Origin: a bacterium
GTDB lineage: Bacteria > Myxococcota_A > Bradymonadia > UBA7976 > UBA1532
Reading direction: 5' to 3'
DNA length: 64,000 nt
NCBI GenBank assembly: GCA_030426085.1
Contig: JAUHYW010000062.1
Span: 1-64,000 of the forward strand
The position numbers and the translations under genes were made by a program. The notes beneath the pieces were generated by a model. It was not told where the DNA came from. It saw nothing but the letters and a program-made list of their open reading frames with translations, and ran no database searches. Positions within the stretch are counted from its first letter, which is position 1. The number at the start of each line of letters is the position of its first letter. Below are positions 34,840 through 43,881 of this stretch, piece after piece.

Positions 34840-35643
34840 ATGAAGAAGAAGCGCATCAGCACCCGACAGCTCCGCAAGTGGGCCGAAGACGGCCGCAAGA
34901 TCTCGATGGTGACGTGCTACGACGCCACCTTCGCCCGGCTGGTCGAGGAGGCCGGGGCCGACGCCGTCCTGATCGGCGACTCGCTGGGCATGGTCATCCA
35001 GGGCCACGAGACGACCCTGCCGGTGACCCTCGACGAGATCATCTACCACTGCCGGGCGGTGGCCCGGGGCTGCCGCCGGCCGCACCTGGTGGGCGACCTG
35101 CCCTTCGGCACCTACCAGGGCAACGTCGACGCGGCGGTGATGAACGCCGCCCGCCTGATGAAAGAGGGCGGGGTCCAGGCGGTGAAGCTCGAGGGCGGGG
35201 CCCACTGCGCGCCGACGATCGAGCGCATGACCACCGCCGGCATCCCGGTGATGGGGCACCTGGGGCTCACTCCGCAGTCGGTGCACCAGCTCGGCGGCTA
35301 CCGCATCCAGGGGCGCACCGTCGACGCGGCGGAGAAGCTGCTGGCCGACGCCTGCGCGCTCGAGGCCGCCGGGTGCTACGCGGTGGTGCTCGAGGGCATC
35401 CCGGCCCCGCTCGCCGAGCGGGTGAGCGCGGCGCTGGCCATCCCCACCATCGGCATCGGCGCCGGCCCCCACTGCGACGGGCAGGTGCTGGTGCTCTACG
35501 ACCTGCTCGGGCTCGACGGGGCGTTCAACCCCAAGTTCCTCAAGAAATACGCCGACCTGAACCGGGTCGTGGTCGACGCGGTGCGGGCCTACGCCGAAGA
35601 GGTGAAGACCGGCGCCTTCCCCGACGACGCCCACAGCCACTGA
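34840..35643 (+). CDS. panB: 3-methyl-2-oxobutanoate hydroxymethyltransferase
   Basis: 267 residues from ATG 34840, with GAGAGGGA upstream; an open extension to 34756 has no site. The enzyme makes ketopantoate from ketoisovalerate, the first step of pantothenate synthesis. Conserved motifs are [20 protein letters not shown], the metal/substrate Asp in [52 protein letters not shown] and [20 protein letters not shown]. The length is typical. panC follows 25 bp downstream in the same operon; panD is absent from the window. Confidence 0.97.
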   Translation: MKKKRISTRQLRKWAEDGRKISMVTCYDATFARLVEEAGADAVLIGDSLGMVIQGHETTLPVTLDEIIYHCRAVARGCRRPHLVGDLPFGTYQGNVDAAVMNAARLMKEGGVQAVKLEGGAHCAPTIERMTTAGIPVMGHLGLTPQSVHQLGGYRIQGRTVDAAEKLLADACALEAAGCYAVVLEGIPAPLAERVSAALAIPTIGIGAGPHCDGQVLVLYDLLGLDGAFNPKFLKKYADLNRVVVDAVRAYAEEVKTGAFPDDAHSH

Positions 35644-35668
35644 GCCGGCCCGCCGAGGAGACACCCCG

Positions 35669-36529
35669 ATGGAGATCCTGCGCAGCCGGGAGGCGGTCCG
35701 CCGGTGGACCGCCGCCCACCACGCCGCCGGGCGCACCGTGGCCCTGGTGCCGACGATGGGCTTCCTGCACCGGGCCCACACCGACCTGATGCGGGCCGCG
35801 GCCGACCACGCCGATGTGGTGATCGCGTCGATCTTCGTCAACCCGACCCAGTTCGGGCCCGACGAGGACTTCGACCGCTACCCCCGCGACGAGTCGGGTG
35901 ATCTGGAGAAGGCGAAAGCGGCCGGCTGCGCGGCGGCCTTCCTGCCGTCGGTCGCCGAGATGTACCCCCCCAACCCCTCGACCCGGGTGACGGTGGCCAC
36001 CCTGTCGACCCACCTGTGCGGGGCGAGTCGGCCGGTCTTCTTCGACGGCATCTGCACCATCGTGGCCAAGCTGTTCCACATCGTCGGCTGCGACGTGGCG
36101 GTCTTCGGCGAGAAGGACTTCCAGCAGCTCGCCATCATCCGGCGCATGGTGCGCGATCTGGACTTCCCGGTGCGCATCGTGGGCCACCCCCTGGTGCGCG
36201 AGCCGGACGGGCTGACGATGAGCAGCCGCAACGCCTACCTCTCGCCCGCCCAGCGGCGGGACGCGCTGACGCTGTCGAAGGCGCTGGCCGAGGCCGACGC
36301 CCGGTTCCGGGCCGGCGAGCGGGACGCCGATACGCTGCGGGCGCTGCTGCGGGGGCGGCTGGAGGCGGTGGGCTCGATCGCGGTCGATTACGCCGAGCTG
36401 GTGGACGCCGAGACGCTCCAGCCGGTGCTGGGGGCGATCGATCGGCCGACGCTGGCCGCGGTGGCGGTCGATCTGGGCGGGACCCGGCTGATCGACAACA
36501 CCGTGCTGGGGCGCGACCGGCCGGGCTGA
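35669..36529 (+). CDS. panC: Pantothenate synthetase (pantoate-beta-alanine ligase)
   Basis: 286 residues, ATG with CCGAGGAGACACC upstream. It condenses pantoate with beta-alanine using ATP. The nucleotidyltransferase HIGH-type motif reads TMGFLHRAHTDLM, the KMSKS-type loop reads GLTMSSRNAYLSPAQR, and FVNPTQFGPDEDFDRYPR and FGEKDFQQLAIIRRMV are canonical. One feature is unusual: the usual R-P-G-H-F-x-G-V loop reads SRPVFFDGICTIV, without the His. It is the last gene of panBC and is followed 6 bp later by the convergent SIS gene. Confidence 0.96.
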   Translation: MEILRSREAVRRWTAAHHAAGRTVALVPTMGFLHRAHTDLMRAAADHADVVIASIFVNPTQFGPDEDFDRYPRDESGDLEKAKAAGCAAAFLPSVAEMYPPNPSTRVTVATLSTHLCGASRPVFFDGICTIVAKLFHIVGCDVAVFGEKDFQQLAIIRRMVRDLDFPVRIVGHPLVREPDGLTMSSRNAYLSPAQRRDALTLSKALAEADARFRAGERDADTLRALLRGRLEAVGSIAVDYAELVDAETLQPVLGAIDRPTLAAVAVDLGGTRLIDNTVLGRDRPG

Positions 36530-36534
36530 GGCGC

Positions 36535-37503
36535 TCAGCCCGGCCCCATCCGGTAGAGCGCCGCGCCCCACGGCGGCACCGCGTCCTTGCCCGGCCGGGT
36601 GTCGGCCGCCCTCATCGCCTGCCCCGCCGCCTGCACCGCCCGGGCGTAGAGCGCCACCGCCCCCGCCACCCCGGGTCGAGTCTCGACGATCGAGCGGGTC
36701 TGCGCCGCCGGCAGCGCGGCGATGAACGGGTCGAGCCCCCGCTGCCCGACCAGCCCGAAGACCACCAGCCGGGTCGCCGGCCTCACCGCCATGAACTGCC
36801 CGTGGGCGAACTCCCGAGGGTCGTCGGAGCGGGCCGGGGCCAGGCCGCTCTCCCGCATCAGGTGGGCGAAGGCGTCGGCCGCGGGCCGGGCGGGGCCGGC
36901 GCCGAGGGCGACGACGTCCGCCGGGCGGCGGGCGAAGGCGGCGGCGAAGGCGTCGGGGGCGCCGTCGGCGGCGAAGAGCGGGGCCGGGTCGTCGACCCCG
37001 TACATCCGGGCGGCGAGCACGGCCATCGGCAGCGGGGCGTGGCGGGCGGCGAGGCCCTCCTTCACCGCGGGGCCCTCGACGACGACCGCGACGTGCCCCG
37101 CGGCCCGCACCCGGGCGACCAGCGGGGCGTCGGCCCGGGTGGTGACGGCGTGCACCGGCACCCCGGCCCGAAGCCCCGCCTCGGCGGCCCCCAGGATGTC
37201 GGGGTGCTTGCCCGAGGCGCTCAGGATCAGGATCGGGGTGTCCGGCGGCGACTCGCGCAGGCCCGCCGGGCTCGGGGCCCGGGCCGGGTGCCCCGCCCGG
37301 CGGTGCAGCGCGGCCCACAGCCGGGCCACCGGGCGGCTGCCCCCGGCCCCGACCACGGTCAGCGGCCCGGCGAGGGCCCGCCCCAGCCGCTGCGCGGGGC
37401 GGGGGTCGACGGCGAGCCCGGCGGCGGCGCGGCGGGCGGTCTCGAGCAGCGGGCGGTCGAGCGGGTCGGGGGTCGCGGGGGCCATGCCGGGAGCATGGCG
37501 CAT
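36535..37503 (-). CDS. SIS-domain (sugar isomerase-type) protein
   Basis: 322 residues; the start may be ATG 37503 or ATG 37485, as neither has a clear ribosome site. The first half carries a SIS-type phosphosugar-binding fold: LTVVGAGGSRPVARLWAALH, then PILILSASGKHPDILGAAEA (the Ser-rich phosphate loop) and GVPVHAVTTRADAPLVARV. The second half has a diverged second lobe with REFAHGQFMAVRPATRLVVF, similar in position to the C-terminal SIS of glucosamine-6-phosphate isomerase-type proteins. No glutaminase domain is present. The substrate cannot be stated. The gene is convergent with panC and divergent from the large kinase gene, so it is not in an operon. Confidence 0.75.
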   Translation of the reverse strand: MRHAPGMAPATPDPLDRPLLETARRAAAGLAVDPRPAQRLGRALAGPLTVVGAGGSRPVARLWAALHRRAGHPARAPSPAGLRESPPDTPILILSASGKHPDILGAAEAGLRAGVPVHAVTTRADAPLVARVRAAGHVAVVVEGPAVKEGLAARHAPLPMAVLAARMYGVDDPAPLFAADGAPDAFAAAFARRPADVVALGAGPARPAADAFAHLMRESGLAPARSDDPREFAHGQFMAVRPATRLVVFGLVGQRGLDPFIAALPAAQTRSIVETRPGVAGAVALYARAVQAAGQAMRAADTRPGKDAVPPWGAALYRMGPG

Positions 37504-37651
37504 CGCCGGCGTGCTGACAAACCGCGCGGCCCGCAGCCCGCGGCGGTGTCCGCTCTCGAGGCGCTGGAGACACCCCGGGGCGCGCTTTCGGGCGCGCTAT
37601 ATGGTAAATCCTTCTCTTGTCTCCACCTCGGCTCGCGAGCCTCCCCCGCGC

Positions 37652-40600
37652 ATGGACATCCTGCCGCCCGGAAGCCTCATCGGAAAGTACCCCGTCACCC
37701 GGCTGATGAGCGCGGGGGGCATGGGCCTGATCTACGAGGCGGTGCACCCGGTGCTCGGCAGCCGGGTGGTCATCAAGACCATCCGCTCCGAGCTGGCCCA
37801 CGATCCGATGATCATCGAGCGCTTCTTCAAGGAGGCCCTGGCCACCAGCCGCATCCGCGATGAGCGGCTGCCCCAGATCTTCGACCAGGATCGGCTCGAC
37901 GACAACTCGCCCTACATCGTGATGGAGTACCTCGAGGGCGAGGATCTGGCGGCCCGCCTCGCCCGGGGGCCGCTGGACTTCGAGTACGCCGCCCGGGTGG
38001 TGCTCGAGATCCTGGAGGTGCTGCACCGGGTGCATCAGCTCGGCATCGTGCACCGCGACCTCAAGCCGCAGAACATCTTCCTCGCCCGCTCCGATCTGCT
38101 CGGCGAGGTGCCCAAGCTGCTCGACTTCGGGGTGGCCCACTTCGTCGGCGAGCAGGCCACCGCGCCGGGCGAGATGATGGGCACCCCGCTGTACATGTCG
38201 CTGGAGCAGGCCGACGCCGGGGGCCGCATCGGGCCGTGGACCGACGTCTTCGCCGCGGGGGTGGTGCTCTACGAGTGCCTCGCCGGGGCCGGGCAGCGGC
38301 CGTGGGGCTCGCCCAACGTGATGGGCTACCTCGCCCGGCTGAAGTCCCGGGCCACCCCCCGCCCGCTGACCGAGCTGGCCCCGATGACGCCGGCCGGGCT
38401 CGCCGAGGCGGTGCACACCGCGCTGGCCATCGAGCCCGGCGACCGCTACCCCGACGCCGACCGCTTCGCCCGGGCCATCGAGCCGTTCGCCCAGCCGCGC
38501 ACCGCGATGTTCAGCCGCTCGCCGGCGGTGGCCTTCGAGGCGACGATCGACGCCTCGGCCCTGACCGGGGCCGCCTTCGGCGTGGGCACGACCCCCGCCC
38601 GCACCGACGACACCATCGTCGAGCCGTCGGCCCGCAGCCGGGCCTCGCGGACGCCGGCCCGCATGCGCACGATGACCACCGCCGCGCTGCAGAAGCTGCA
38701 CCGGCGGCTGGCCCTGCTGGGCCCCGAGCGGGCCTCGCCGCTGCGGGTGGACCGGCTCAAGGCCGGCGAGCGGCGCCACGTCACCCTGCTGGCGCTCACG
38801 ATCCACATCCAGAGCTCGCTGCCCGAGAGCGAGCCCGAGGACTTCGATGCGGTGGCCGATCAGGTCTTCGAGGTCTTCCAGCGGGTGCTGGTGCGGGCCG
38901 ACGCCCACGTCGAGCCGCCGGTGGGCTGGTCGCTCATCGCCGCCTTCGGCCACGAAGAGACCCGGGAGGACGACGCCGAGCGGGCGGTGGCCGCCGCCCG
39001 GGCGCTCATCTCGCAGCAGCGGGCGGTGGACGAGGCGCTGGGGGAGTACGGCTACGGCCTGAGCCTGCGGGTCGGGCTGCACTCGGGCTTCGTGACCCGC
39101 ACCGCCCGCGGCGGGCGGGACGTGGTCACCGGGGACACCGCCGAGGTCGCCCGCCACCTGGTGCTCGCCGCCCCGATCAACGGCATCTGCATCAGCCGCG
39201 AGACCTGCGCCATCGTCGCCGCGCAGTACCACTGGCGCCCGATGGGCCCGGTGGAGGTCAAGGGGCGCCCCCGGCCGGTGCAGGCCTACGAGATCATCCG
39301 GGACGGGCTGTCGACGGACGCCCGCACCCGCCCCGGCGCCGCCCGGGCGTTCGTGGGCCGGGCCGACGTCATCGAAGCCCTCGAGATGGAGTACCTGCTC
39401 GCCTCGGTGCAGTCGGGCGAGGTGCGGCTGGTGCAGCTCGTCGGCCCCCCCGGCGCGGGCAAGTCGCGGGTGCTCGACGAGCTGGTGCGGCGGGTGACCG
39501 AGGACCCCGCCCGCCAGACCCGGGTGGTGCGGGTGCAGCCGGTGGGCCTGCAACCCTACGGCCTGTGGGCCGCGCTGCTGCGCCAGATCCTGTTCGACAA
39601 CGACGTCGGGCGCCCGGTGACCCAGGACGTGCTCGCCCGGCTCAACCAGCTCGCCGGCGCGCTGGACGAGGCCTCGGCCGCCGAGCTGCGCCGACAGACC
39701 GACGTGGCCCACCTGATCCTGGGCCGGGGCGAGATCGAGGCCCCCGAGCAGTCCGACCCCGAGGTCTTCGGGGGCCGCATCCGCTCGCTGCTGGCGCTGA
39801 CCCTGACCGCCGCCGGCCGGCGCACCGCCCGCATCTTCGGGCGGCCGCTGGTGCTCGTCTTCGACGACCTGCACCGGGCCGACTCGGCCAGCCTGGAGCT
39901 GCTCAAGGCCATCCCGGGCATGATCCGGGACGATCAGCCGCCGCTGTTCCTGCTCGGGGGGCGGGCGACGGCGGTCCGCCCCGCGGAGTGGGTCCAGACC
40001 CGCGAGCTGCCGCTCGGCCCGCTCGCCGAGGCCGAGGTCGACCAGCTCATCGACGACCTGGCCGGGGTGCACCCGGTCTCGGACGCGGTGCGGGAGCTGG
40101 TCCGGGGTCGGGCCGGCGGCAACCCGCTCTTCATCGAAGAGCTGGTGCAGATGCTGCGCACCCGGCGGCAGCTCGACGCCGACGAGGCGGCCCTGGCCGA
40201 TCTGGCCCCGCCGGGCTCGCTCTACGGGCTGCTGCTCTCCCGGCTCGAGCGGCTGCCCGGCGAGCTGCGCAGCGCGGTGCAGTGGCTGTCGATCGCCGGC
40301 CCCGAGGTGCGGGCGGCGGTGTGGCAGGCGGTGGCCGGCGGGCTGTCGAGCCAGCGCGACGTGCGGCTCTCGCCCCGGGAGGAGCTCGACGCGCTGTGCG
40401 ACCAGGGCGTGCTCGTCGTCGGCGAGGACGAGGGGGTCTACCGTTTCCGGCAGCAGCTCCTGCGGGACGCGGTGTACGGCACGGTGCTGGCCCACAACCG
40501 GCGGCTGCTGCATCTGCGCTACGCCGAGGCGATCGAGGGGCTCGCCGAGCGGCCCGACGCCGAGGCGCTCAACCGGCTGCTGTACCACTACAGCCACACC

Positions 40601-41752
40601 GACCGGGACGCGAAGACCGTCGACTGCGCCCGCCAGGTGGGCCGGCGGCGGCTGGCGCTGGCGGCCCACGCCGAGGCGCTGTCGGCGCTTCAGCTCGCGG
40701 TCATGCTCCAGGATCGGCTCGACCCGCCCGACCCGGCGGCGGCGGCGACGACGCTGCTCGATCTGAGCAAGGCGCTGTTCTACCAGGGGCGCCTCGAAGA
40801 CAGCGCCGGGCGCGCCGCCGAGGCGCTGGCGCTGGTGCCGCCCGAGGCCGACACCCTCGCCGCCCGGGCCCACGCGTCGGTGGCCCGGGCCCGGCAGTAC
40901 ACCGGGGCCTGGGAGGCCGCGCTGACCCACCTCGAGCAGGCCGAAGAGCTCTACGCCCGCGGGGGGCGCCCGGCGGACGCCGCCCGGACCCGCTGCATGC
41001 GGGCGTTCGTCATCCGCTCGATGGGCGGCTCGCTGGAGGACGCGCTGGACCTCGCCCGCTCCGGCTGGGCGGTGCTCACCGAGCGCAACCCCTCCCCGGC
41101 CTCGGTGGTGCGGGCGGGGCACGACCTGGGCAACATCCTGCGCGACCTCGGTCGCCACCGGGAGGCGCTGGCGGTCTTCGACCACGCGATCGAGATCGGG
41201 GAGCAGGCCGGCGGCGGCGGGCCCTACGCCCGGCTGCCGTGGGTCCAGGCGTGCCGCTCGGGGCGGGCGATCGACCTCGCCGCGCTCGGCCGGCTCGGCG
41301 AGGCCATCGAAGAGCAGCGGCAGGTCTACGCCCACGCGGTCCAGATCCGCCACCGGGTGGCCCAGGCGGTCTCGAGCTTCCACCTCGCCCGCCACCTGGC
41401 CGACAAGGGCGACGCCGAGGCCGCCCGGGAGATGGCCGAGACCTCGCTGGAGGTCTGCGGCGAGATCGGCATGCCCGGGCGGGCGATGAAGGCCCGGCTG
41501 CTGCTCGCCCGGCTCGCCGACGACCCCGACACCGAGTACAAGCACCTCTCGGCGGCCGAATTCCTCGCCCGCGACCGGGGCGACGGCCCGTGGTTCGACC
41601 GGACCATCGAGCCGCTCGTGCGCCTGCTGCGCCGGCAGGGGGACGCCGCCCGGGCCACCGCCCTGATCACCGAGGCCCGCCGGCGGGCGGCGGTCTCGGG
41701 GGACGACGCGCTGGCGGCGAAGGCGGCGGCCCTGGCCCTGGAAGAACCGTGA
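37652..41752 (+). CDS. Ser/Thr kinase - cyclase-like - AAA ATPase - TPR multidomain regulator
   Basis: 1366 residues from ATG 37652. A Hanks kinase domain (~10-280) has GLIYEAVHPVLGSRVVIKTI, HRDLKPQNIFL and DFGVAHF, with activation-loop end MSLEQ. Next (~372-548) is a class III cyclase-like fold (RVGLHSGFV, VVTGDTAEVARHL), but the first metal-Asp motif reads LLALTIHIQ, so it should not make cyclic nucleotide. Then a predicted STAND/AAA_16-type ATPase: FVGRADVIEALE, Walker A GPPGAGKS (~598), Walker B LVFDDLHRADSAS. The C-terminal ~400 residues are TPR-like repeats. This architecture is common in Myxococcota and likely integrates a protein signal; the ligand is unknown. An AT-rich TATATGGTAAAT at 37598-37609 may be its promoter core. 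Confidence 0.93.
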   Translation: MDILPPGSLIGKYPVTRLMSAGGMGLIYEAVHPVLGSRVVIKTIRSELAHDPMIIERFFKEALATSRIRDERLPQIFDQDRLDDNSPYIVMEYLEGEDLAARLARGPLDFEYAARVVLEILEVLHRVHQLGIVHRDLKPQNIFLARSDLLGEVPKLLDFGVAHFVGEQATAPGEMMGTPLYMSLEQADAGGRIGPWTDVFAAGVVLYECLAGAGQRPWGSPNVMGYLARLKSRATPRPLTELAPMTPAGLAEAVHTALAIEPGDRYPDADRFARAIEPFAQPRTAMFSRSPAVAFEATIDASALTGAAFGVGTTPARTDDTIVEPSARSRASRTPARMRTMTTAALQKLHRRLALLGPERASPLRVDRLKAGERRHVTLLALTIHIQSSLPESEPEDFDAVADQVFEVFQRVLVRADAHVEPPVGWSLIAAFGHEETREDDAERAVAAARALISQQRAVDEALGEYGYGLSLRVGLHSGFVTRTARGGRDVVTGDTAEVARHLVLAAPINGICISRETCAIVAAQYHWRPMGPVEVKGRPRPVQAYEIIRDGLSTDARTRPGAARAFVGRADVIEALEMEYLLASVQSGEVRLVQLVGPPGAGKSRVLDELVRRVTEDPARQTRVVRVQPVGLQPYGLWAALLRQILFDNDVGRPVTQDVLARLNQLAGALDEASAAELRRQTDVAHLILGRGEIEAPEQSDPEVFGGRIRSLLALTLTAAGRRTARIFGRPLVLVFDDLHRADSASLELLKAIPGMIRDDQPPLFLLGGRATAVRPAEWVQTRELPLGPLAEAEVDQLIDDLAGVHPVSDAVRELVRGRAGGNPLFIEELVQMLRTRRQLDADEAALADLAPPGSLYGLLLSRLERLPGELRSAVQWLSIAGPEVRAAVWQAVAGGLSSQRDVRLSPREELDALCDQGVLVVGEDEGVYRFRQQLLRDAVYGTVLAHNRRLLHLRYAEAIEGLAERPDAEALNRLLYHYSHTDRDAKTVDCARQVGRRRLALAAHAEALSALQLAVMLQDRLDPPDPAAAATTLLDLSKALFYQGRLEDSAGRAAEALALVPPEADTLAARAHASVARARQYTGAWEAALTHLEQAEELYARGGRPADAARTRCMRAFVIRSMGGSLEDALDLARSGWAVLTERNPSPASVVRAGHDLGNILRDLGRHREALAVFDHAIEIGEQAGGGGPYARLPWVQACRSGRAIDLAALGRLGEAIEEQRQVYAHAVQIRHRVAQAVSSFHLARHLADKGDAEAAREMAETSLEVCGEIGMPGRAMKARLLLARLADDPDTEYKHLSAAEFLARDRGDGPWFDRTIEPLVRLLRRQGDAARATALITEARRRAAVSGDDALAAKAAALALEEP

Positions 41753-41811
41753 CCGCCGGGTCCTGACAGCCCCCCGTCGGCCCCCGCCCCGATCCCCGGA
41801 CATCGTCGAAC

Positions 41812-41847
41812 TGCCGTATTCCAACCGGACCGGCGGTGCCGTATTCT
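41812..41847 (+). promoter_or_regulatory. Direct repeat and predicted promoter of the TrpD-like gene
   Basis: TGCCGTATTC occurs twice (41812-41821 and 41837-41846), 25 bp apart. The second copy overlaps a -10-like TATTCT (41842-41847), which lies 17 bp after TTCCAA (41819-41824). The spacing suits an activator or repressor bound on one face of the helix. Confidence 0.4.
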
Positions 41848-41871
41848 CGGCCCACCAGCCCAGGAGGACCC

Positions 41872-43002
41872 ATGGCCGCCCCCGGATTCGACCCCCAGGC
41901 GATGCGCGCGTTCGGCGCCCTGATCGCCCGCATGATGCGCGGCGAGGCGCTGACCCGCGAGGCGTCCCGCGACGCCTACCGCCAGATCTATCGCCACGAG
42001 CAGCCCGAGCTGCAGCAAGGGGCGTTCATCGCGGCCCACAAGGCCAAGGGCGAGACCGTCGACGAGCTGGTCGGGCTGACCGAGGCCCACTGCGAGGAGT
42101 GGACCCGCTGCTTCGCCCGCACGGTGAAGGCCGACCGGCCGCACGTCGGCATCGTCGGCGTGGGCATGGACAGCCTCAAGACGTTCAACATCTCGTCCAC
42201 CTCGGCGGTCGTCGCCGCCGCCTGCGGGGTGCCGGTGCACAAGGTCGGCGCCCCGGGCATGACCAGCATCACCGGCTGCGCCGACGCCTTCATGCTGTGG
42301 GGGGTCGACGGGCAGGGGCCGCTCGACAAGCAGATCTCGGCGGTCGAGCAGGTGGGGCTGGGCTTCACCACCCCGGTCACCCCGCACCTCAAGCACATGG
42401 GCATCGGGCGGGTGCTCAGCCAGCTCCGCATCCCGACCTCGATGCACCTCGCCGGGCCGCTCGACCAGCACAGCGGCGAGCGGCACAAGATCGTGGGCGT
42501 GCCCCGGCCGGACTACGTCGACCTCATCGGGCAGGTGCTCGCCGGGCTCGACTTCTACGAGCGGGCGCTGGTGCCCTGCGGCGGGGTCGACGCGCTGCCC
42601 GGGCGCTACATCGACGAGTTCAGCAGCCTCGGCCCCACCGAGATCGCCGAGCTGAAGCCCGACGGCAGCGTCGAGCGCTACACCCTGCGCCCGGAGGACG
42701 TCGGCCTCGCGGTCGGCGACCCGAAGGCGGTCGAGAGCGCCGACACCCGGGAGGCCAACGCCCGCCTGGGCGCGCTCATCATCGCCGGCCGGGGCAACGA
42801 CGCCCAGACCGACCTGTGCGCCTACAACGCCGCCGCGGCGCTGGTCGTGCTCGGCGAGGAGCCCGACTGGAAGCCGGCGATCGAGCGATCCCGCGAGGCG
42901 ATGAAGAGCGGCGCGGCGCTGGCGAAGCTGCGGGCGCTCATCGAGCACCAGAACCGCGATCCGGCCGCCGGGCTGGCGACGCTCGACGCGCTGCTGGCCT
43001 GA
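41872..43002 (+). CDS. Divergent anthranilate phosphoribosyltransferase (TrpD)-family protein
   Basis: 376 residues from ATG 41872, with CCAGGAGGACCC upstream. The TrpD/glycosyltransferase-3 fold is clear: N-terminal helices (ALIARMMRGEALTREASRDA, QQGAFIAAHKAKGET), a PRPP-site-like GVGMDSLKTFNISSTSAV, and IDEFSSLGPTEIAEL, which keeps the metal-binding Asp-Glu. Two key blocks are changed: the G-T-G-G-D loop reads GVGMD, and K-H-G-N-R reads KVGAPGMTS, where anthranilate and PRPP are normally contacted. No trp genes are nearby. A new acceptor, or loss of the classic activity, is likely. It is followed 4 bp later by the diiron-protein gene, so it shares that operon rather than a tryptophan pathway. 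Confidence 0.85.
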   Translation: MAAPGFDPQAMRAFGALIARMMRGEALTREASRDAYRQIYRHEQPELQQGAFIAAHKAKGETVDELVGLTEAHCEEWTRCFARTVKADRPHVGIVGVGMDSLKTFNISSTSAVVAAACGVPVHKVGAPGMTSITGCADAFMLWGVDGQGPLDKQISAVEQVGLGFTTPVTPHLKHMGIGRVLSQLRIPTSMHLAGPLDQHSGERHKIVGVPRPDYVDLIGQVLAGLDFYERALVPCGGVDALPGRYIDEFSSLGPTEIAELKPDGSVERYTLRPEDVGLAVGDPKAVESADTREANARLGALIIAGRGNDAQTDLCAYNAAAALVVLGEEPDWKPAIERSREAMKSGAALAKLRALIEHQNRDPAAGLATLDALLA

Positions 43003-43006
43003 GCCG

Positions 43007-43852
43007 ATGACGGGGCGATCCACCGGCGCGGTGACCCTCGAGTGGGCCCGGGTCGCCGACGACGAGGTGATCGTGGCGTCCGCCGAGAAGGCGTGGCTGC
43101 ACCGGCCCGATCCGATCGCGGCCCACGACGTCTTCGCCGCGCCGATGACCGGGCCCGGGCGGCTCGAGACCACCGAGAGGCTGCTCGAGGGGGCCATCGG
43201 CGCCGGCCTGCGCGCCGCCCGGCTCGCCGCCGGCCCGATCGAGCCGCCGCCGCTGACCCCCGAGCGCTGGGTCTGGCGGCTGTGCGGCCTGTACCACATG
43301 ACCACCCGCACCCCGGCCCTGCTCGCCGAGGCCGAGGCGAAGTTCCGGGCCGCCGGGCGCCCGGCCCTGGCCGCCTGGGCCGCCGACCGCCGGCGGGAGG
43401 AGACCGGCCACGACCGACTCGCCCTGCGCGATCTGGCGGCCCTGGGCTTCGACGGCCCGGCGCTGGTGGCCCGGGTGCACCCGCCCAACGCGAAGGCGAT
43501 GGTGGCCCTCTTCGCGGCGGCGGTGCGCGACGCGGCGGTGCCCCTGGGCGCGCTGGCCTACGCCCACACCGTCGAGCGGCTGGCGCTGCGCTTCGGCCGG
43601 GCCTACATCGATCGGGTGCGGGCGGCGCTGCCGAAGGGGGTCGACGCGACCCGCTGCCTGCGGGTGCACAGCGCGGTGGGCAGCGACGCGGCGCACGTCC
43701 GGGACAACGTCGTGGTGGTCGCCGGGCTGCCCGCCGCCGAGCGGATCGCGTGCGCGCTTGCGTGTCGGCGGATCGCGCGCGTATCATCGACCCCGCCCGC
43801 AGGCGGGTACCGTACTCAGGCTGATCTGGAGTCGATGTTCGGCCGCGGGTGA
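43007..43852 (+). CDS. Heme-oxygenase-like diiron protein (HDO superfamily candidate)
   Basis: 281 residues, ATG 4 bp after the TrpD-like stop. It is all-helical with a spaced set of possible iron ligands: Glu132 and His135 (RREETGHDRL), Glu190 (HTVERLAL), and His221, Asp227, His230 (HSAVGSDAAHV), with an early acidic residue from the 105-110 helix. This E/E-xx-H ... E ... H-x5-D-xx-H order is that of heme-oxygenase-like diiron oxidases and relatives (PF14518-like), which oxidise amino-acid or fatty substrates. No signal peptide. The last ~25 residues are a basic, Pro-rich tail. It sits between the TrpD-like gene and an NHLP peptide, a context that suggests a modifying enzyme. The substrate is unknown. 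Confidence 0.72.
   Translation: MTGRSTGAVTLEWARVADDEVIVASAEKAWLHRPDPIAAHDVFAAPMTGPGRLETTERLLEGAIGAGLRAARLAAGPIEPPPLTPERWVWRLCGLYHMTTRTPALLAEAEAKFRAAGRPALAAWAADRRREETGHDRLALRDLAALGFDGPALVARVHPPNAKAMVALFAAAVRDAAVPLGALAYAHTVERLALRFGRAYIDRVRAALPKGVDATRCLRVHSAVGSDAAHVRDNVVVVAGLPAAERIACALACRRIARVSSTPPAGGYRTQADLESMFGRG
43758..43787 (+). promoter_or_regulatory. Predicted promoter for the NHLP peptide gene
   Basis: TTGCGT (43758-43763), 18-bp spacer, TATCAT (43782-43787, 5/6 to consensus), lying inside the 3' end of the diiron-protein gene. It would give the peptide its own transcript with a ~90-nt leader. Confidence 0.45.
43792..43807 (+). other. GC-rich hairpin in the NHLP leader
   Basis: Arms CCCGCC (43792-43797) and GGCGGG (43802-43807) with a CGCA tetraloop. 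It starts at the predicted transcription start and could protect the 5' end of the RNA or pause the polymerase. Confidence 0.35.
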
Positions 43853-43881
43853 ACCAGACGGGTAGACCGAAGGAGGGAGAC

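Noticed and set aside
35540-41824. Minus-strand open frame of ~2090 codons over panC and the kinase gene
   Set aside because: Antisense to genes with intact family motifs; no ribosome site or domains.
43849-43881. GTG start adding 11 residues to the NHLP peptide
   Set aside because: It would place the strong ribosome site inside the coding region; ATG 43882 is the better start.
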